From Maledivibacter sp. (GTDB lineage: Bacteria; Bacillota; Clostridia; Peptostreptococcales; Caminicellaceae), in NCBI GenBank assembly GCA_025210375.1, contig JAOASB010000002.1:1-64000 (forward strand): DNA of 64,000 bases. The letters are read 5' to 3'. The notes beneath the pieces were generated by a model. The model was not told where the DNA came from, ran no database searches, and saw only the letters and a program-made list of their open reading frames with translations. The position numbers and the translations under genes are program-made. Shown one piece after another: positions 26,715 through 35,131 of the stretch (within the stretch, counting starts at the first letter, position 1; every line of letters begins with the position of its first letter).

Positions 26715-28454
26715 ATGGAAAATAAAAATAGTTTAATTAAATATATAAGTGATGTATTTCCAGAAAAGGGACAATTTTTAGCTGGTGAACCCATCGTGAT
26801 GGTTGTTGAATTTCCTAAGGAAATCAAGGATAGAAAAGAATTGAACTTAGAAATAAAGATTATGTTCTTGGATGAAGTTACGGAGGTTTTTGAAAAGAAA
26901 GTTGAACTACCCTACCCAAAGACCTCTTTAAATCTAAATATACCTCCTAAAAATGACGAATTCAAGGGATATGGCGTTGATATAAATGTATATGATAAAG
27001 GGGGCAGTTTTTTACAAAAAATATCAAGCTCCTTCGATGTAGTTGATAACTGGAGACGTTCAACAAGATACGGCTTTTTAAGCGATTTTTATACAGAAGA
27101 AAAGGATGATATGCAGGATTTAGAGAATATGAGGAAGTTTCATATTAATCTGGTGCAGTTCTATGATTGGATGTATAGACATGATGATCTGATACCTAAA
27201 TCAGAGGAATTTCAAGACCTTATGGGCAGAAGTCTGAACCTAGGTACGGTAAAGTCAAAAATAAATACATGCCACAGATACGGTATGAAGGCAATCGCCT
27301 ATGGAGCAGTATATGCTGCTAGTGAAGCATTTTATAAGGAACATAGGGATTGGGCTCTTTATAATAGCAGTGGAAGGGTTGTAGATTTTATTGGCAAATT
27401 CTACATCATGAATATATCAGAAAAATGCGGTTGGCATAGGCATATAATAAATGAATATAAGAAGGCCATAAAAGAAGTAGATTTCGATGGAATCCACATG
27501 GATACCTACGGGTTTCCTAAAAGGGCGATTTCAAAGATCAATGATGTGGAAAGGGTAGAGAATCTAGAAGAACATTTCCCAATTCTCATAAATAATACAA
27601 GAAATGAATTAGAAAAGGTAAAGGATGATATATGCCTTATATTTAACAACGTAGGAAATTGGCCTGTAGATACGGTTGCAAGGGCTGAGCAAGACGCTAT
27701 GTATATTGAAGTATGGGATCCCTATGAAAGATATGGACATCTAAAGAAAATCATAGATTGGGCTAAAACATATAGTGGAAATAAACCTGTAATACTTGCA
27801 GCTTATCTTAGACCCTATATTGATGAAGCCCATAGGGATATTGAAAAAGCAAATATGGCGGCTTTGCTAGCTACTTCTGTTATCGCAGCAAATGGGGCAT
27901 ATCACTTGATTTTAGGAGAAAAAAATGGAGTTTTGACTCAAGGATACTATGTGGACTATTCAACTTTAGATGATAATTTTGTGAGGCAAATAAGGAATTA
28001 TTATGATTATATTATAAGATATTCAAACCTACTGTTTGACCATGAACTTAGAGACGTATCCATGACCCATATTTGTGGAGATAATTTAGAATATGTTTTT
28101 GAAAATGTTGATATCAGTACCTATGGTGAGGCAGACAAGGTATGGATTATTGTCAAAGAGAAACCCATAAGAAAAGTAATTAATTTCATTAATTTGAAAG
28201 GAAACGATGATTACTGGAATAAAGGAAAAAACAAAGTTGAGTATGTAAATGATATTACCCTAAAGATTCAAATAGAGAGTAAAGTTAAATCAGTCTTTAT
28301 TACTACCCCAGATCAAAACATGGGAAGACCACAAAAACTGAAGTATACAATTTTAGATGGGGATAGGGGTAAAAATCTCGTGGTAAAAGTAGATCAAATA
28401 AAGATTTGGAGTACCTTAGTAGTAGAATTTGAAGAAAATGAAAAATTATTTTAA
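26715..28454 (+). CDS. Glycoside hydrolase family 66 protein (dextranase / cycloisomaltooligosaccharide glucanotransferase-like), cytoplasmic
   Basis: 579 residues resembling GH66 enzymes, which act on alpha-1,6-glucans. An N-terminal beta-sandwich (about 1-115) precedes a barrel with 'RYGFLSDFY' and 'HINLVQFYDWMYRHDDLIP'. The likely nucleophile Asp is in 'DGIHMDTYG' (about residue 264) and the likely acid/base Glu in 'DAMYIEVWD' (about 335). A C-terminal beta domain follows. There is no signal peptide, whereas classical dextranases are secreted. That, and the importer upstream, point to imported isomalto-oligosaccharides or cyclic isomaltosaccharides as substrate. I chose the ATG at 26715 (AGGGTGAT upstream). 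Confidence 0.85.
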   Translation: MENKNSLIKYISDVFPEKGQFLAGEPIVMVVEFPKEIKDRKELNLEIKIMFLDEVTEVFEKKVELPYPKTSLNLNIPPKNDEFKGYGVDINVYDKGGSFLQKISSSFDVVDNWRRSTRYGFLSDFYTEEKDDMQDLENMRKFHINLVQFYDWMYRHDDLIPKSEEFQDLMGRSLNLGTVKSKINTCHRYGMKAIAYGAVYAASEAFYKEHRDWALYNSSGRVVDFIGKFYIMNISEKCGWHRHIINEYKKAIKEVDFDGIHMDTYGFPKRAISKINDVERVENLEEHFPILINNTRNELEKVKDDICLIFNNVGNWPVDTVARAEQDAMYIEVWDPYERYGHLKKIIDWAKTYSGNKPVILAAYLRPYIDEAHRDIEKANMAALLATSVIAANGAYHLILGEKNGVLTQGYYVDYSTLDDNFVRQIRNYYDYIIRYSNLLFDHELRDVSMTHICGDNLEYVFENVDISTYGEADKVWIIVKEKPIRKVINFINLKGNDDYWNKGKNKVEYVNDITLKIQIESKVKSVFITTPDQNMGRPQKLKYTILDGDRGKNLVVKVDQIKIWSTLVVEFEENEKLF

Positions 28455-28472
28455 TTACATGGAGGATGACTG

Positions 28473-29555
28473 ATGGATTTAAAAGAAAAAAGTATTGAAA
28501 TAATAGTGAACAATCAACATGAAAGCGGAGCCTTTGTGGCAAGTCCAAATTTTGAAACCTATAATTATAGTTGGATGAGGGATGGCAGTTTTATTGCCAA
28601 TTCCCTAGACATAGTAGGAAAAACTGAAAACTCAAGAAGATTTTTTGACTGGGTTCATAAAGTGGTTATAAAGCAGGAAGAAAAAGTGAATAGTCTTATA
28701 AATAAAAAATTAGCAAAGGAGCCAATTGGTGCAACGGATTATCTTCCTACACGTTACAACCTAGATGGAAGCGAAACCGGTGATGAGTGGCCAAATTTTC
28801 AGTTGGATGGTTATGGAACATGGTTATGGGCCCTGTGCCAGCATATAAAAAAAACAAACACCGAAGAACTTATTGATAAATACGAAAAAAGTATAAAAAT
28901 AACTTTAGATTACCTCCTTAATTTCTGGTATGTTCCTAATTATGATTGTTGGGAAGAAAATGGTGACAAAGTACATCCTTCAACCCTTGCATGTATATAT
29001 GGAGGGTTAAAAAGTATAACAGAATACGTGGAGGATAGTAGAATTGATGGAGTACTAAGGGATATAAAAACATTCGTTTCAGATCATTGTGTTGTTGATA
29101 ACAGGATTTCAAAGTATCAGGGTTCAAATAGCATTGATTCAAGTCTATTATGGGTAGCTATTCCCTTCGGTTTATTTGATATAAATGATGAGATATTTAA
29201 AAATACTGTAAAGGTTATAGAAGAAAGGCTACTTCATGATGGAGGAGTACATAGATACCCTGAAGATACCTATTATGGTGGTGGAGAGTGGCTTTTGTTA
29301 TCAAGCTGGTTAGGAATATATTATGCTGAAAGCGGAAATTTAAGTGATGCAAAAAATATATTGATGTGGGTAGAAGACAAAGCAAATGAACGTGGTGAAA
29401 TGACAGAGCAAGTTTTACACCATGTAAATGATGAAAAGTACATAGAGTATTGGAAAGAAAAGTGGGGTGAGGTTGCGAATCCCCTACTATGGTCCCATGC
29501 AATGTATTTAGTATTACTTGATAAAATTGAGGGAAAAAAGAAAAAAAGTTTTTAA
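28473..29555 (+). CDS. Glycoside hydrolase family 15 protein (glucoamylase/isomaltase-like), cytoplasmic
   Basis: 360 residues, a compact GH15 (alpha/alpha)6 barrel. The family motifs are 'YNYSWMRDGSFIANSLD' (about 29-45), 'EWPNFQLDGYGTWLWAL' (about 109-125), 'DCWEENG' with the likely acid Glu (about 157) and 'TEQVLHH' with the likely base Glu (about 310). It lacks a signal peptide and the N-terminal sandwich of bacterial glucoamylases. It probably releases glucose from the non-reducing ends of products of the GH66 enzyme. Its start is 18 bases after the GH66 stop, with GGAGGATGAC before the ATG; a terminator ends the operon. Confidence 0.88.
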   Translation: MDLKEKSIEIIVNNQHESGAFVASPNFETYNYSWMRDGSFIANSLDIVGKTENSRRFFDWVHKVVIKQEEKVNSLINKKLAKEPIGATDYLPTRYNLDGSETGDEWPNFQLDGYGTWLWALCQHIKKTNTEELIDKYEKSIKITLDYLLNFWYVPNYDCWEENGDKVHPSTLACIYGGLKSITEYVEDSRIDGVLRDIKTFVSDHCVVDNRISKYQGSNSIDSSLLWVAIPFGLFDINDEIFKNTVKVIEERLLHDGGVHRYPEDTYYGGGEWLLLSSWLGIYYAESGNLSDAKNILMWVEDKANERGEMTEQVLHHVNDEKYIEYWKEKWGEVANPLLWSHAMYLVLLDKIEGKKKKSF

Positions 29556-29576
29556 AAAATTTTGTGTAAGCAGTAT

Positions 29577-29624
29577 AAAAAACCTTCTTTGTAAAAATTA
29601 AAATATTAGCAAAGAAGGTTTTTT
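29577..29624 (+). terminator. Terminator of the oligosaccharide operon
   Basis: AAAAAACCTTCTTTG pairs with CAAAGAAGGTTTTTT over 15 bp. The A run on the left makes it bidirectional. Confidence 0.9.
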
Positions 29625-29776
29625 GTGAGCATAACTATATATCTTATATGTAGATAGAATCACAAGTTATATAGGCTAAGTAACACTAGAGAAATAAATA
29701 GTACATAGTGGGACACAAAATTATTTATACTCCCAATGGGCATCCCTTGTGATGAGCATATGGATTGCCCTTTAAT

Positions 29777-30541
29777 TTACCTATCCGGTTGAATGAGTTC
29801 TATATCCAACTCTTCTAGTAGAGCTATCCATTCCTTAGAAAGTTTCTTATTAACTACCATTGTATTCACAGATGAAAGTGGAGAAATAATTGAGAAAGAG
29901 GTTTTATCAAGCTTAGTATGGTCAACTACCAAAAATGTTTGGTTAGAATGCTCGATTGCTATTCTTCTAATCTCCGCCTGCTGATCATTAGAATCAGTAA
30001 TTCCAAATTTCATATGAACTGAACGACATGAAATGAAGGCTTTGTCTACAAAGTAACGCTTCATATCCTGTTGAACACTCGCACCGAGAAAGGACATAGA
30101 GTGTCTATCATATAGTCCTCCAATCAATAAAAGCTTTATATTGCTAGAATTAGATAATTTAGTAGCAATTTTTAAGGAGTTAGTAATGACTGTTATGTTC
30201 TTTTTTGTTATTTTTGTCGCGATATAAAAAGATGTGGTTGAAGCATCTAAAAAAATTGAATCTCCATCCTTTATAAATGGAACACATTCCTTAGCTATTA
30301 TTTCCTTGTCCTTAACTAGTATATTTTCTCTAAGGTTCACAGATACATCACTCTGAACCGACTCATCTATGTATGCGCCCCCATAGATTCTTTTTAAAAA
30401 CCCTTCCTTCTCAAGCTGTTGAAGGTCTCTTCTAATAGTCTCCTCAGTTACATTAAATGTGTTAGAAAGCTCAGATACAGTTATACTTTTCTTTTCAATA
30501 ATAATTTCTTTTATTTTATTTTTTCTTGTGATGGCGAGCAT
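29777..30541 (-). CDS. DeoR family transcriptional regulator of the microcompartment locus
   Basis: 254 residues. The DeoR winged helix-turn-helix (1-57, 'ITVSELSNTFNVTEETIRRDLQQLEKEGF') is split here only by length. A DeoR C-terminal sensor domain follows (about 75-235, with 'DGDSIFLDASTTSFYIA', 'VITNSLKIA', 'LLIGGLYDRHSMSFLGA'). The sensor domain is homologous to sugar-phosphate isomerases and binds phosphorylated sugars, so MTR-1-phosphate or a related ester is the natural candidate inducer. It is divergent from the aldolase gene with a 292-base shared control region. Confidence 0.93.
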   Translation of the reverse strand: MLAITRKNKIKEIIIEKKSITVSELSNTFNVTEETIRRDLQQLEKEGFLKRIYGGAYIDESVQSDVSVNLRENILVKDKEIIAKECVPFIKDGDSIFLDASTTSFYIATKITKKNITVITNSLKIATKLSNSSNIKLLLIGGLYDRHSMSFLGASVQQDMKRYFVDKAFISCRSVHMKFGITDSNDQQAEIRRIAIEHSNQTFLVVDHTKLDKTSFSIISPLSSVNTMVVNKKLSKEWIALLEELDIELIQPDR

Positions 30542-30833
30542 ATTACTTCCTCCTAAATTTATATTAAAATCTATATATCTTTGATTATGTTGATTTCAAA
30601 TTCATTTTATACTTATTTTATCCATCATATCTATATATTGTATTATGAAAATCCAGAATTGTACAGATAGGTGAAAAAAATATTAGAAATTATGTGAAAA
30701 CAAAGCTAAACCAAAACAAACAAAAATAAAACAAAATAATTTCTTTACAAAACAAAAGAAATATTAGATAATATACATATAATAAAAGACAAATTACCTA
30801 AGATATAAACATCAAAGGGAGAGGAGGTGTAGA
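30542..30833. promoter_or_regulatory. Divergent control region with AAAACAAA repeats (putative DeoR-type operator)
   Basis: The 292 bases between the DeoR gene and the BMC operon contain at least four AAAACAAA/ACAAAACAAA stretches on the + strand (around 30698, 30712, 30729, 30747). A possible -10 TATAAT is at 30778-30783. DeoR-type regulators commonly bind A/T-rich repeats with CAAA cores, so this is the likely operator; no clean -35 could be assigned. Confidence 0.5.
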
Positions 30834-31670
30834 ATGTATTACTATAAACAGACACCAAAATACATGTCAGAATTTGCGGCAAAGAAGATGATTTGCGAAA
30901 TAGGGAAAAGGATGTATGATAGAAATTTTGTGGCATCAAATGATGGGAACATATCCGTTAGAGTTGGTAAAAATGCTTTTATATGTACTCCTACGGGTGT
31001 GTCAAAGGGATTTATGACTCCTGATATGCTGGTAAAGGTGAATTTAAAAGGAGACAGAATAGCTGGTAGGTTAAAGCCCTCCTCAGAGATGAAAATGCAT
31101 TTAAGGGTTTATGAGGAAAATGAAGAGGTAATGGCTGTTACCCATGCACATCCTCCCGTTGCTACATCCTTTTCCATTGCTGGTATTGAACTTAACCGTC
31201 CATTATTATCTGAAGCAGTTGTGCTATTAGGTAGAGTTCCAATTGCACCCTATGCCACTCCAGGAACCCAAGAAGTGCCTGATTCTATAGCTCCATTTTG
31301 TAAGGATCATAATGCAGTATTATTAGCGAACCATGGGGCTTTGACTTGGGGAAAAAGCCTGGAAGAGGCTTATCATAGGCTAGAAACCCTTGAACACTAT
31401 GCAACGATACTTATGTATACATCGAGAGTCATTGGAGAGACAAATGAACTCAATTGTGATCAAGTTGGTACATTGATAAATCTGAGAGAAAAGATGGGTA
31501 TAAAGACAGGTGGAGTACCAACCTGTTCCCCAAAGGAATTAGATAAAGGGTTCAACGAGGAAAAAACAAAAATTGAAAATACTAAATCAATAAATAAGGA
31601 TGAAATTATTGAAGCCATTGTAGCTAAGGTGACACAGAAGATATTACTAAAACTAGATGAAGGCAGGTGA
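30834..31670 (+). CDS. Class II aldolase (5-deoxy-/methylthio-ribulose-1-phosphate aldolase candidate) with C-terminal targeting helix
   Basis: 278 residues of the class II aldolase/adducin (fuculose-1-phosphate aldolase) family. Visible zinc ligands are His104 and His106 in 'THAHPPVA' and His167 in 'LANHGALTWG', with the catalytic Glu85 in 'KPSSEMKMH'. The family cleaves ketose-1-phosphates to dihydroxyacetone phosphate and an aldehyde. With mtnK and mtnA in the locus the substrate is inferred to be 5-methylthioribulose-1-phosphate or 5-deoxyribulose-1-phosphate. Beyond the catalytic domain (to about 225) there is a linker and an amphipathic helix (about 254-274), typical of an encapsulation peptide. 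GGAGGTG precedes the ATG; ALDH follows after 4 bases. Confidence 0.9.
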   Translation: MYYYKQTPKYMSEFAAKKMICEIGKRMYDRNFVASNDGNISVRVGKNAFICTPTGVSKGFMTPDMLVKVNLKGDRIAGRLKPSSEMKMHLRVYEENEEVMAVTHAHPPVATSFSIAGIELNRPLLSEAVVLLGRVPIAPYATPGTQEVPDSIAPFCKDHNAVLLANHGALTWGKSLEEAYHRLETLEHYATILMYTSRVIGETNELNCDQVGTLINLREKMGIKTGGVPTCSPKELDKGFNEEKTKIENTKSINKDEIIEAIVAKVTQKILLKLDEGR

Positions 31671-31674
31671 TAAG

Positions 31675-33177
31675 ATGGATAATATTATCACAAATAAAGA
31701 TGTTGAATTAATAGTTGAGCAAGTTCTTAATAAATTACAACCAGTCATTGAAGCTAAAAATACAACCCAAGTAGAAAAATTTGCTGCATACGATCCAAAA
31801 AATAATAGCTATGATCAAGGAGAAAATGGTATTTTTAATAGTGTTGAAGCTGCTGTTGAGGCTTCGTACAATGCACAAACTGAGTTTATAGCTAATTATA
31901 AATTAGAAGATAGAAACAGAATCATTGAAGCTATCAGAAATGAAGTGCTTAATAATAATGAGAAGATTGCTCAATTGGTTTATGAAGAAACTGGTCTAGG
32001 TAGATATGAAGATAAGGTATCCAAAATTAATCTAGCGGCCTTGAAAACTCCAGGAACTGAAGATATAAAAACATCTGCAATTTCAGGAGATAATGGGTTA
32101 ATGATTGAGGAAATGGCACCCTTTGGAGTTATTGGTGCTGTTACACCGGTTACGAACCCTGTTGAAACATTAATAAATAATAGTATTTCAATGATAGCCG
32201 GCGGAAATAGTGTTGTATTTAATGTCCACCCTTCCTCAAAACAATGTAGTGCATTTGCAGTTCAATTAATTAATAATGCAATTATAAAGGCTAATGGGCC
32301 TAAAAATCTTGTTGCAATGATACAAAATCCAACGATTGAGACTGTAAATGAGCTTACTAAACATCCTAAAATAAGGATGATGGTTGGAACCGGAGGGCCA
32401 AGCTTGGTAAAGTCATTATTGAGTTCAGGTAAAAAAACAGTAGGTGCTGGTGCCGGTAATCCGCCGGTTATCGTAGATGAGACAGCGGATATTCAATTAG
32501 CTGCAAAGGGAATTATAGAGGGAGCATCCTTTGATAATAACATACTTTGTATTGCAGAGAAGGAGGCCTTTGTAGTAAGAGCTGTAGCTGATGACTTGAT
32601 ATATCATATGCTTCAAAATGGAGCATATATGCTAAATAGAAATGAGTTAGAAAGGGTAATGAATCTAACCCTAGTAGAAGATGAGGTAATGGGAGCAAAA
32701 AGCTGTACCATGGGGCCGAAAAAGGAATACCATGTACATAAGGAATGGATAGGTAAGGATGCGGCTAAAATTTTAAATGCTATTGGTGTAAACAAACCAG
32801 ATGTTAGGCTAATCATATGCGAAGTAGACAGCGAACATCCATATGTTACTTTAGAACAAATGATGCCTGTAATGCCAATAGTGAGATGTGAAAATGTAGA
32901 TGAAGCCATAAAGCTAGCTGTTAAAGCAGAACGTGGAAATAGACATACTGCTTCTATATTTTCACAAAGTGTAGAGCATATGACGAAATTTGCTAGGGCT
33001 ATTAATACTACCATATTTGTGAAAAATGCACCCACCTTAGCCGGTGTAGGCTATAAGGGTGAAGGTAGTACTACATTTACTATTGCAGGTCCAACTGGAG
33101 AAGGTATAACATCCGCTAAAACATTCACGAGGGTTAGAAGATGTGTACTTGCAGAAGGTGGATTTAGAATTGTGTAG
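31675..33177 (+). CDS. CoA-acylating aldehyde dehydrogenase (PduP/EutE type)
   Basis: 500 residues. The N-terminal segment (about 5-24, 'ITNKDVELIVEQVLNKLQPV') is an amphipathic helix like the PduP encapsulation peptide, followed by a linker and the ALDH fold. The catalytic Cys is at about residue 292 in 'SFDNNILCIAEKEAF', the pattern of microcompartment CoA-acylating dehydrogenases. It oxidises an aldehyde with NAD+ and CoA to acyl-CoA. Here the aldehyde should be acetaldehyde or (methylthio)acetaldehyde from the aldolase. I chose the ATG at 31675 (GGCAGGTGAT upstream). It is co-transcribed with aldolase and shell genes. Confidence 0.95.
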   Translation: MDNIITNKDVELIVEQVLNKLQPVIEAKNTTQVEKFAAYDPKNNSYDQGENGIFNSVEAAVEASYNAQTEFIANYKLEDRNRIIEAIRNEVLNNNEKIAQLVYEETGLGRYEDKVSKINLAALKTPGTEDIKTSAISGDNGLMIEEMAPFGVIGAVTPVTNPVETLINNSISMIAGGNSVVFNVHPSSKQCSAFAVQLINNAIIKANGPKNLVAMIQNPTIETVNELTKHPKIRMMVGTGGPSLVKSLLSSGKKTVGAGAGNPPVIVDETADIQLAAKGIIEGASFDNNILCIAEKEAFVVRAVADDLIYHMLQNGAYMLNRNELERVMNLTLVEDEVMGAKSCTMGPKKEYHVHKEWIGKDAAKILNAIGVNKPDVRLIICEVDSEHPYVTLEQMMPVMPIVRCENVDEAIKLAVKAERGNRHTASIFSQSVEHMTKFARAINTTIFVKNAPTLAGVGYKGEGSTTFTIAGPTGEGITSAKTFTRVRRCVLAEGGFRIV

Positions 33178-33186
33178 GTGAGAAAT

Positions 33187-33510
33187 ATGAGTAATAAAGC
33201 AGTAGGTTGTCTTGAAGTGCTTGGCTACAGTGTGGCATTAGATGCTATGGACAAGGCTTGTAAGGGTGCTGATATAAAAATACTAGGAATTGATTGCAAC
33301 AACCCCAGGGCAGGAGATAAGGCTAAGATTCCCAATGTCTTTCAAGTTAAATTTGAAGGGGATATATCCAGCGTTAGAAATGCTTTAGATATTGCTAGGG
33401 AGGTGGCCTTAAAATATATAGATGGCGAGGATATCTTTACCCATTGTATATCTAAAAAGGCTGATGGTGTTGATGAATTACTTAGTATTGGTAAGGTGAA
33501 GAAGAAATAG
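33187..33510 (+). CDS. BMC-H shell protein 1 (divergent)
   Basis: 107 residues, a single bacterial microcompartment (BMC) domain ('[20 protein letters not shown]' to '[19 protein letters not shown]'). It is more divergent than the canonical PduA/EutM-like paralog at 33531, with a loop insertion '[15 protein letters not shown]' around residues 37-51 and an extended C-terminus. BMC-H proteins form hexagonal tiles; the insertion may change pore or edge contacts. The ATG at 33187 has GTAGGTGAG upstream; the gene begins 9 bases after the ALDH stop. Confidence 0.9.
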   Translation: MSNKAVGCLEVLGYSVALDAMDKACKGADIKILGIDCNNPRAGDKAKIPNVFQVKFEGDISSVRNALDIAREVALKYIDGEDIFTHCISKKADGVDELLSIGKVKKK

Positions 33511-33530
33511 CTGGTATGGAGGTAGAAATG

Positions 33531-33803
33531 ATGAGTGCATTAGGAATTATTGAAACTAGAGGCTTAACTGCTTTAATTGAAGCAACAGATGCTATGCTAA
33601 AAGCTGCTAACGTGGAAGTATTAGGTTCTGAAAAAATAGGTTCAGGATTTGTTTCAGTAATGGTTCAAGGTGAAATAGGAGCTGTTAAAGCGGCCGTTGA
33701 AGCAGGTGCAGAGAGTGCTGGTAGATTAGGAGAAATAGTGGCAGTACATGTGATACCGAGACCTTCTTCAGATGTTAAGAAAATTTTACCTTCGGTTAAG
33801 TAG
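33531..33803 (+). CDS. BMC-H shell protein 2 (PduA/EutM-like)
   Basis: 90 residues, a canonical BMC-H hexamer subunit ([20 protein letters not shown] at the start, '[20 protein letters not shown]' central, 'VIPRPSSDV' near the end). It forms the flat tiles of the shell, and the 'KIGSG' stretch lines the central pore. Three in-frame ATGs (33516, 33528, 33531) exist; GGAGGT is 7 bases before 33531, and that start gives the family's normal N-terminus. It is strongly similar to shell protein 4 at 34182, a recent paralog. Confidence 0.96.
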   Translation: MSALGIIETRGLTALIEATDAMLKAANVEVLGSEKIGSGFVSVMVQGEIGAVKAAVEAGAESAGRLGEIVAVHVIPRPSSDVKKILPSVK

Positions 33804-33811
33804 GTGTTTTT

Positions 33812-34153
33812 GTGGAAAAATTTGAAGCAATAGGGGTTGTAGAAACTTTATATTTTACAGTTGCCCTAGAAATGCTTGATGTAATGATTAAATCTTCAAA
33901 TGTAAAGTTTATTAGCAAGGAATCGGCATTAGGAGGGAAGCTAGTAACACTTTTTGTTGGGGGCAAAGTAGCAGAGGTTACAGATGCAATAGATATAATA
34001 AAAGAACTTGGAGAGACAAAGCATAAGAGGCATCTTAAAAATGCTATTGTAATATCTAAACCACATAGCGAAATATTAAAGTATATTATTCCTCGTGAAG
34101 TAGAGGAGGAGAGTCATGAGCGAAAACAAAGTAGAAAAAACACAACAAAATAA
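33812..34153 (+). CDS. BMC-H shell protein 3 (divergent)
   Basis: 113 residues with one BMC domain ('[21 protein letters not shown]' in parts, '[20 protein letters not shown]'). The pore loop is 'ESALGGK' instead of 'EKIGSG', so its pore is likely different in size or charge. The last ~20 residues are charged, and their coding DNA overlaps the long form of shell protein 4 by 38 bases. GTG start at 33812; the ribosome-binding site TAGGTG is modest. Confidence 0.9.
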   Translation: MEKFEAIGVVETLYFTVALEMLDVMIKSSNVKFISKESALGGKLVTLFVGGKVAEVTDAIDIIKELGETKHKRHLKNAIVISKPHSEILKYIIPREVEEESHERKQSRKNTTK

Positions 34154-34454
34154 TAAGGAAATACGAGAGGAGAGAAAAAGAATGGAAGCATTAGGTATGA
34201 TAGAGACTAGAGGATTAACAGCAGCTATAGAAGCGGCAGATACTATGTTAAAGGCAGCAGATGTAAAGGTGATAGGAACTGAAAAGATAGGATCAGGATT
34301 AATAACCGTTGTAGTTCAAGGTGATGTTGGAGCAGTAAAGGCTGCGGTAGAAGCAGGTGCGGAGAGTGCTGGAAGATACGGGGAAATAGTAGCTGTACAT
34401 GTAATACCAAGACCATCTGAGGATGTAAAAAAAGTATTACCAATAATAGGATAA
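34116..34454 (+). CDS. BMC-H shell protein 4 with N-terminal extension (or alternative start at 34182)
   Basis: 112 residues from the ATG at 34116, with a 22-residue hydrophilic extension ([20 protein letters not shown]) before a canonical BMC-H domain. GAGGAGGAG is well placed before 34116, and a second GAGGAGAG lies before the in-frame ATG at 34182, which would give a standard 91-residue protein. Both forms may be made, as happens for PduB/PduB'. The domain is nearly the same as shell protein 2 ('[20 protein letters not shown]' region). Confidence 0.9.
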   Translation: MSENKVEKTQQNNKEIREERKRMEALGMIETRGLTAAIEAADTMLKAADVKVIGTEKIGSGLITVVVQGDVGAVKAAVEAGAESAGRYGEIVAVHVIPRPSEDVKKVLPIIG

Positions 34455-34463
34455 TGGTGTCCT

Positions 34464-35114
34464 ATGTATAAGGATGAAATCAAAGAAGAGATAACAATGC
34501 TTGTATTAGAGGAACTAAAGGATTGTGGGTTATTACAGCAGGATTATGCAAAGGTGCCCGTTTCTATTTCAGCAAGACATCTTCATTTAAATCAAGGAGA
34601 TTTGGAGGCCTTATTTGGTAAGGGATATGAATTAACCCTTAATAGATATATTTCACAGCCTGGACAATTTGCTTCAAATGAAAGGGTAACATTAATATCT
34701 GAAAAAGGTAGGATCGAAAACGTAAGGGTCTTAGGTCCTTTGCGGAGTAAAACACAGATTGAATTATCAAAATCTGATGCAAGGGTGCTTGGTATAAAAC
34801 CAGTTGTAAGAAGCTCCGGAGATTTAAATCATACACCGGGAGTAATTCTTGAAGGGCCAAGGGGCAGGATTGTATTAAAGGAAGGTGTTATTATTCCTGA
34901 CAGACATATCCATATGACCCCAAGGGATGCAGAAAACTATGGTGTTGAAGATGGTCAAAAAGTTTCCGTAAAGGTAGATGGCACAAAGGGCGGGATATTA
35001 TCAGATATTACCATCCGTGTTAATCCTAGATATAAGCTTGATTTTCATATTGATACAGATGATGCTAATGCATTTTTTATAGAAAACGGTGACAAGCTAG
35101 AGCTTTTAAAATAG
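34464..35114 (+). CDS. pduL: PduL-type phosphate propanoyltransferase (phosphotransacylase)
   Basis: 216 residues. Two PduL domains carry the zinc-binding His clusters: His39/His41 in 'SARHLHL', His148/His150 in 'PDRHIHMTP' and His195 in 'DFHIDTDDAN'. It converts acyl-CoA plus phosphate to acyl phosphate and free CoA, recycling CoA inside the shell and yielding a phosphoryl donor for ATP. The N-terminal helix (about 2-20, 'YKDEIKEEITMLVLEELKD') looks like an encapsulation peptide. The locus has no acetate kinase, so ATP formation would rely on an enzyme elsewhere. Confidence 0.95.
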   Translation: MYKDEIKEEITMLVLEELKDCGLLQQDYAKVPVSISARHLHLNQGDLEALFGKGYELTLNRYISQPGQFASNERVTLISEKGRIENVRVLGPLRSKTQIELSKSDARVLGIKPVVRSSGDLNHTPGVILEGPRGRIVLKEGVIIPDRHIHMTPRDAENYGVEDGQKVSVKVDGTKGGILSDITIRVNPRYKLDFHIDTDDANAFFIENGDKLELLK

Positions 35115-35131
35115 AAAGGGGTGGAAGATTA

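Noticed and set aside
32613..33035. 140-codon open frame antisense to the aldehyde dehydrogenase
   Set aside because: Shadow of a conserved enzyme gene, no supporting start signals.
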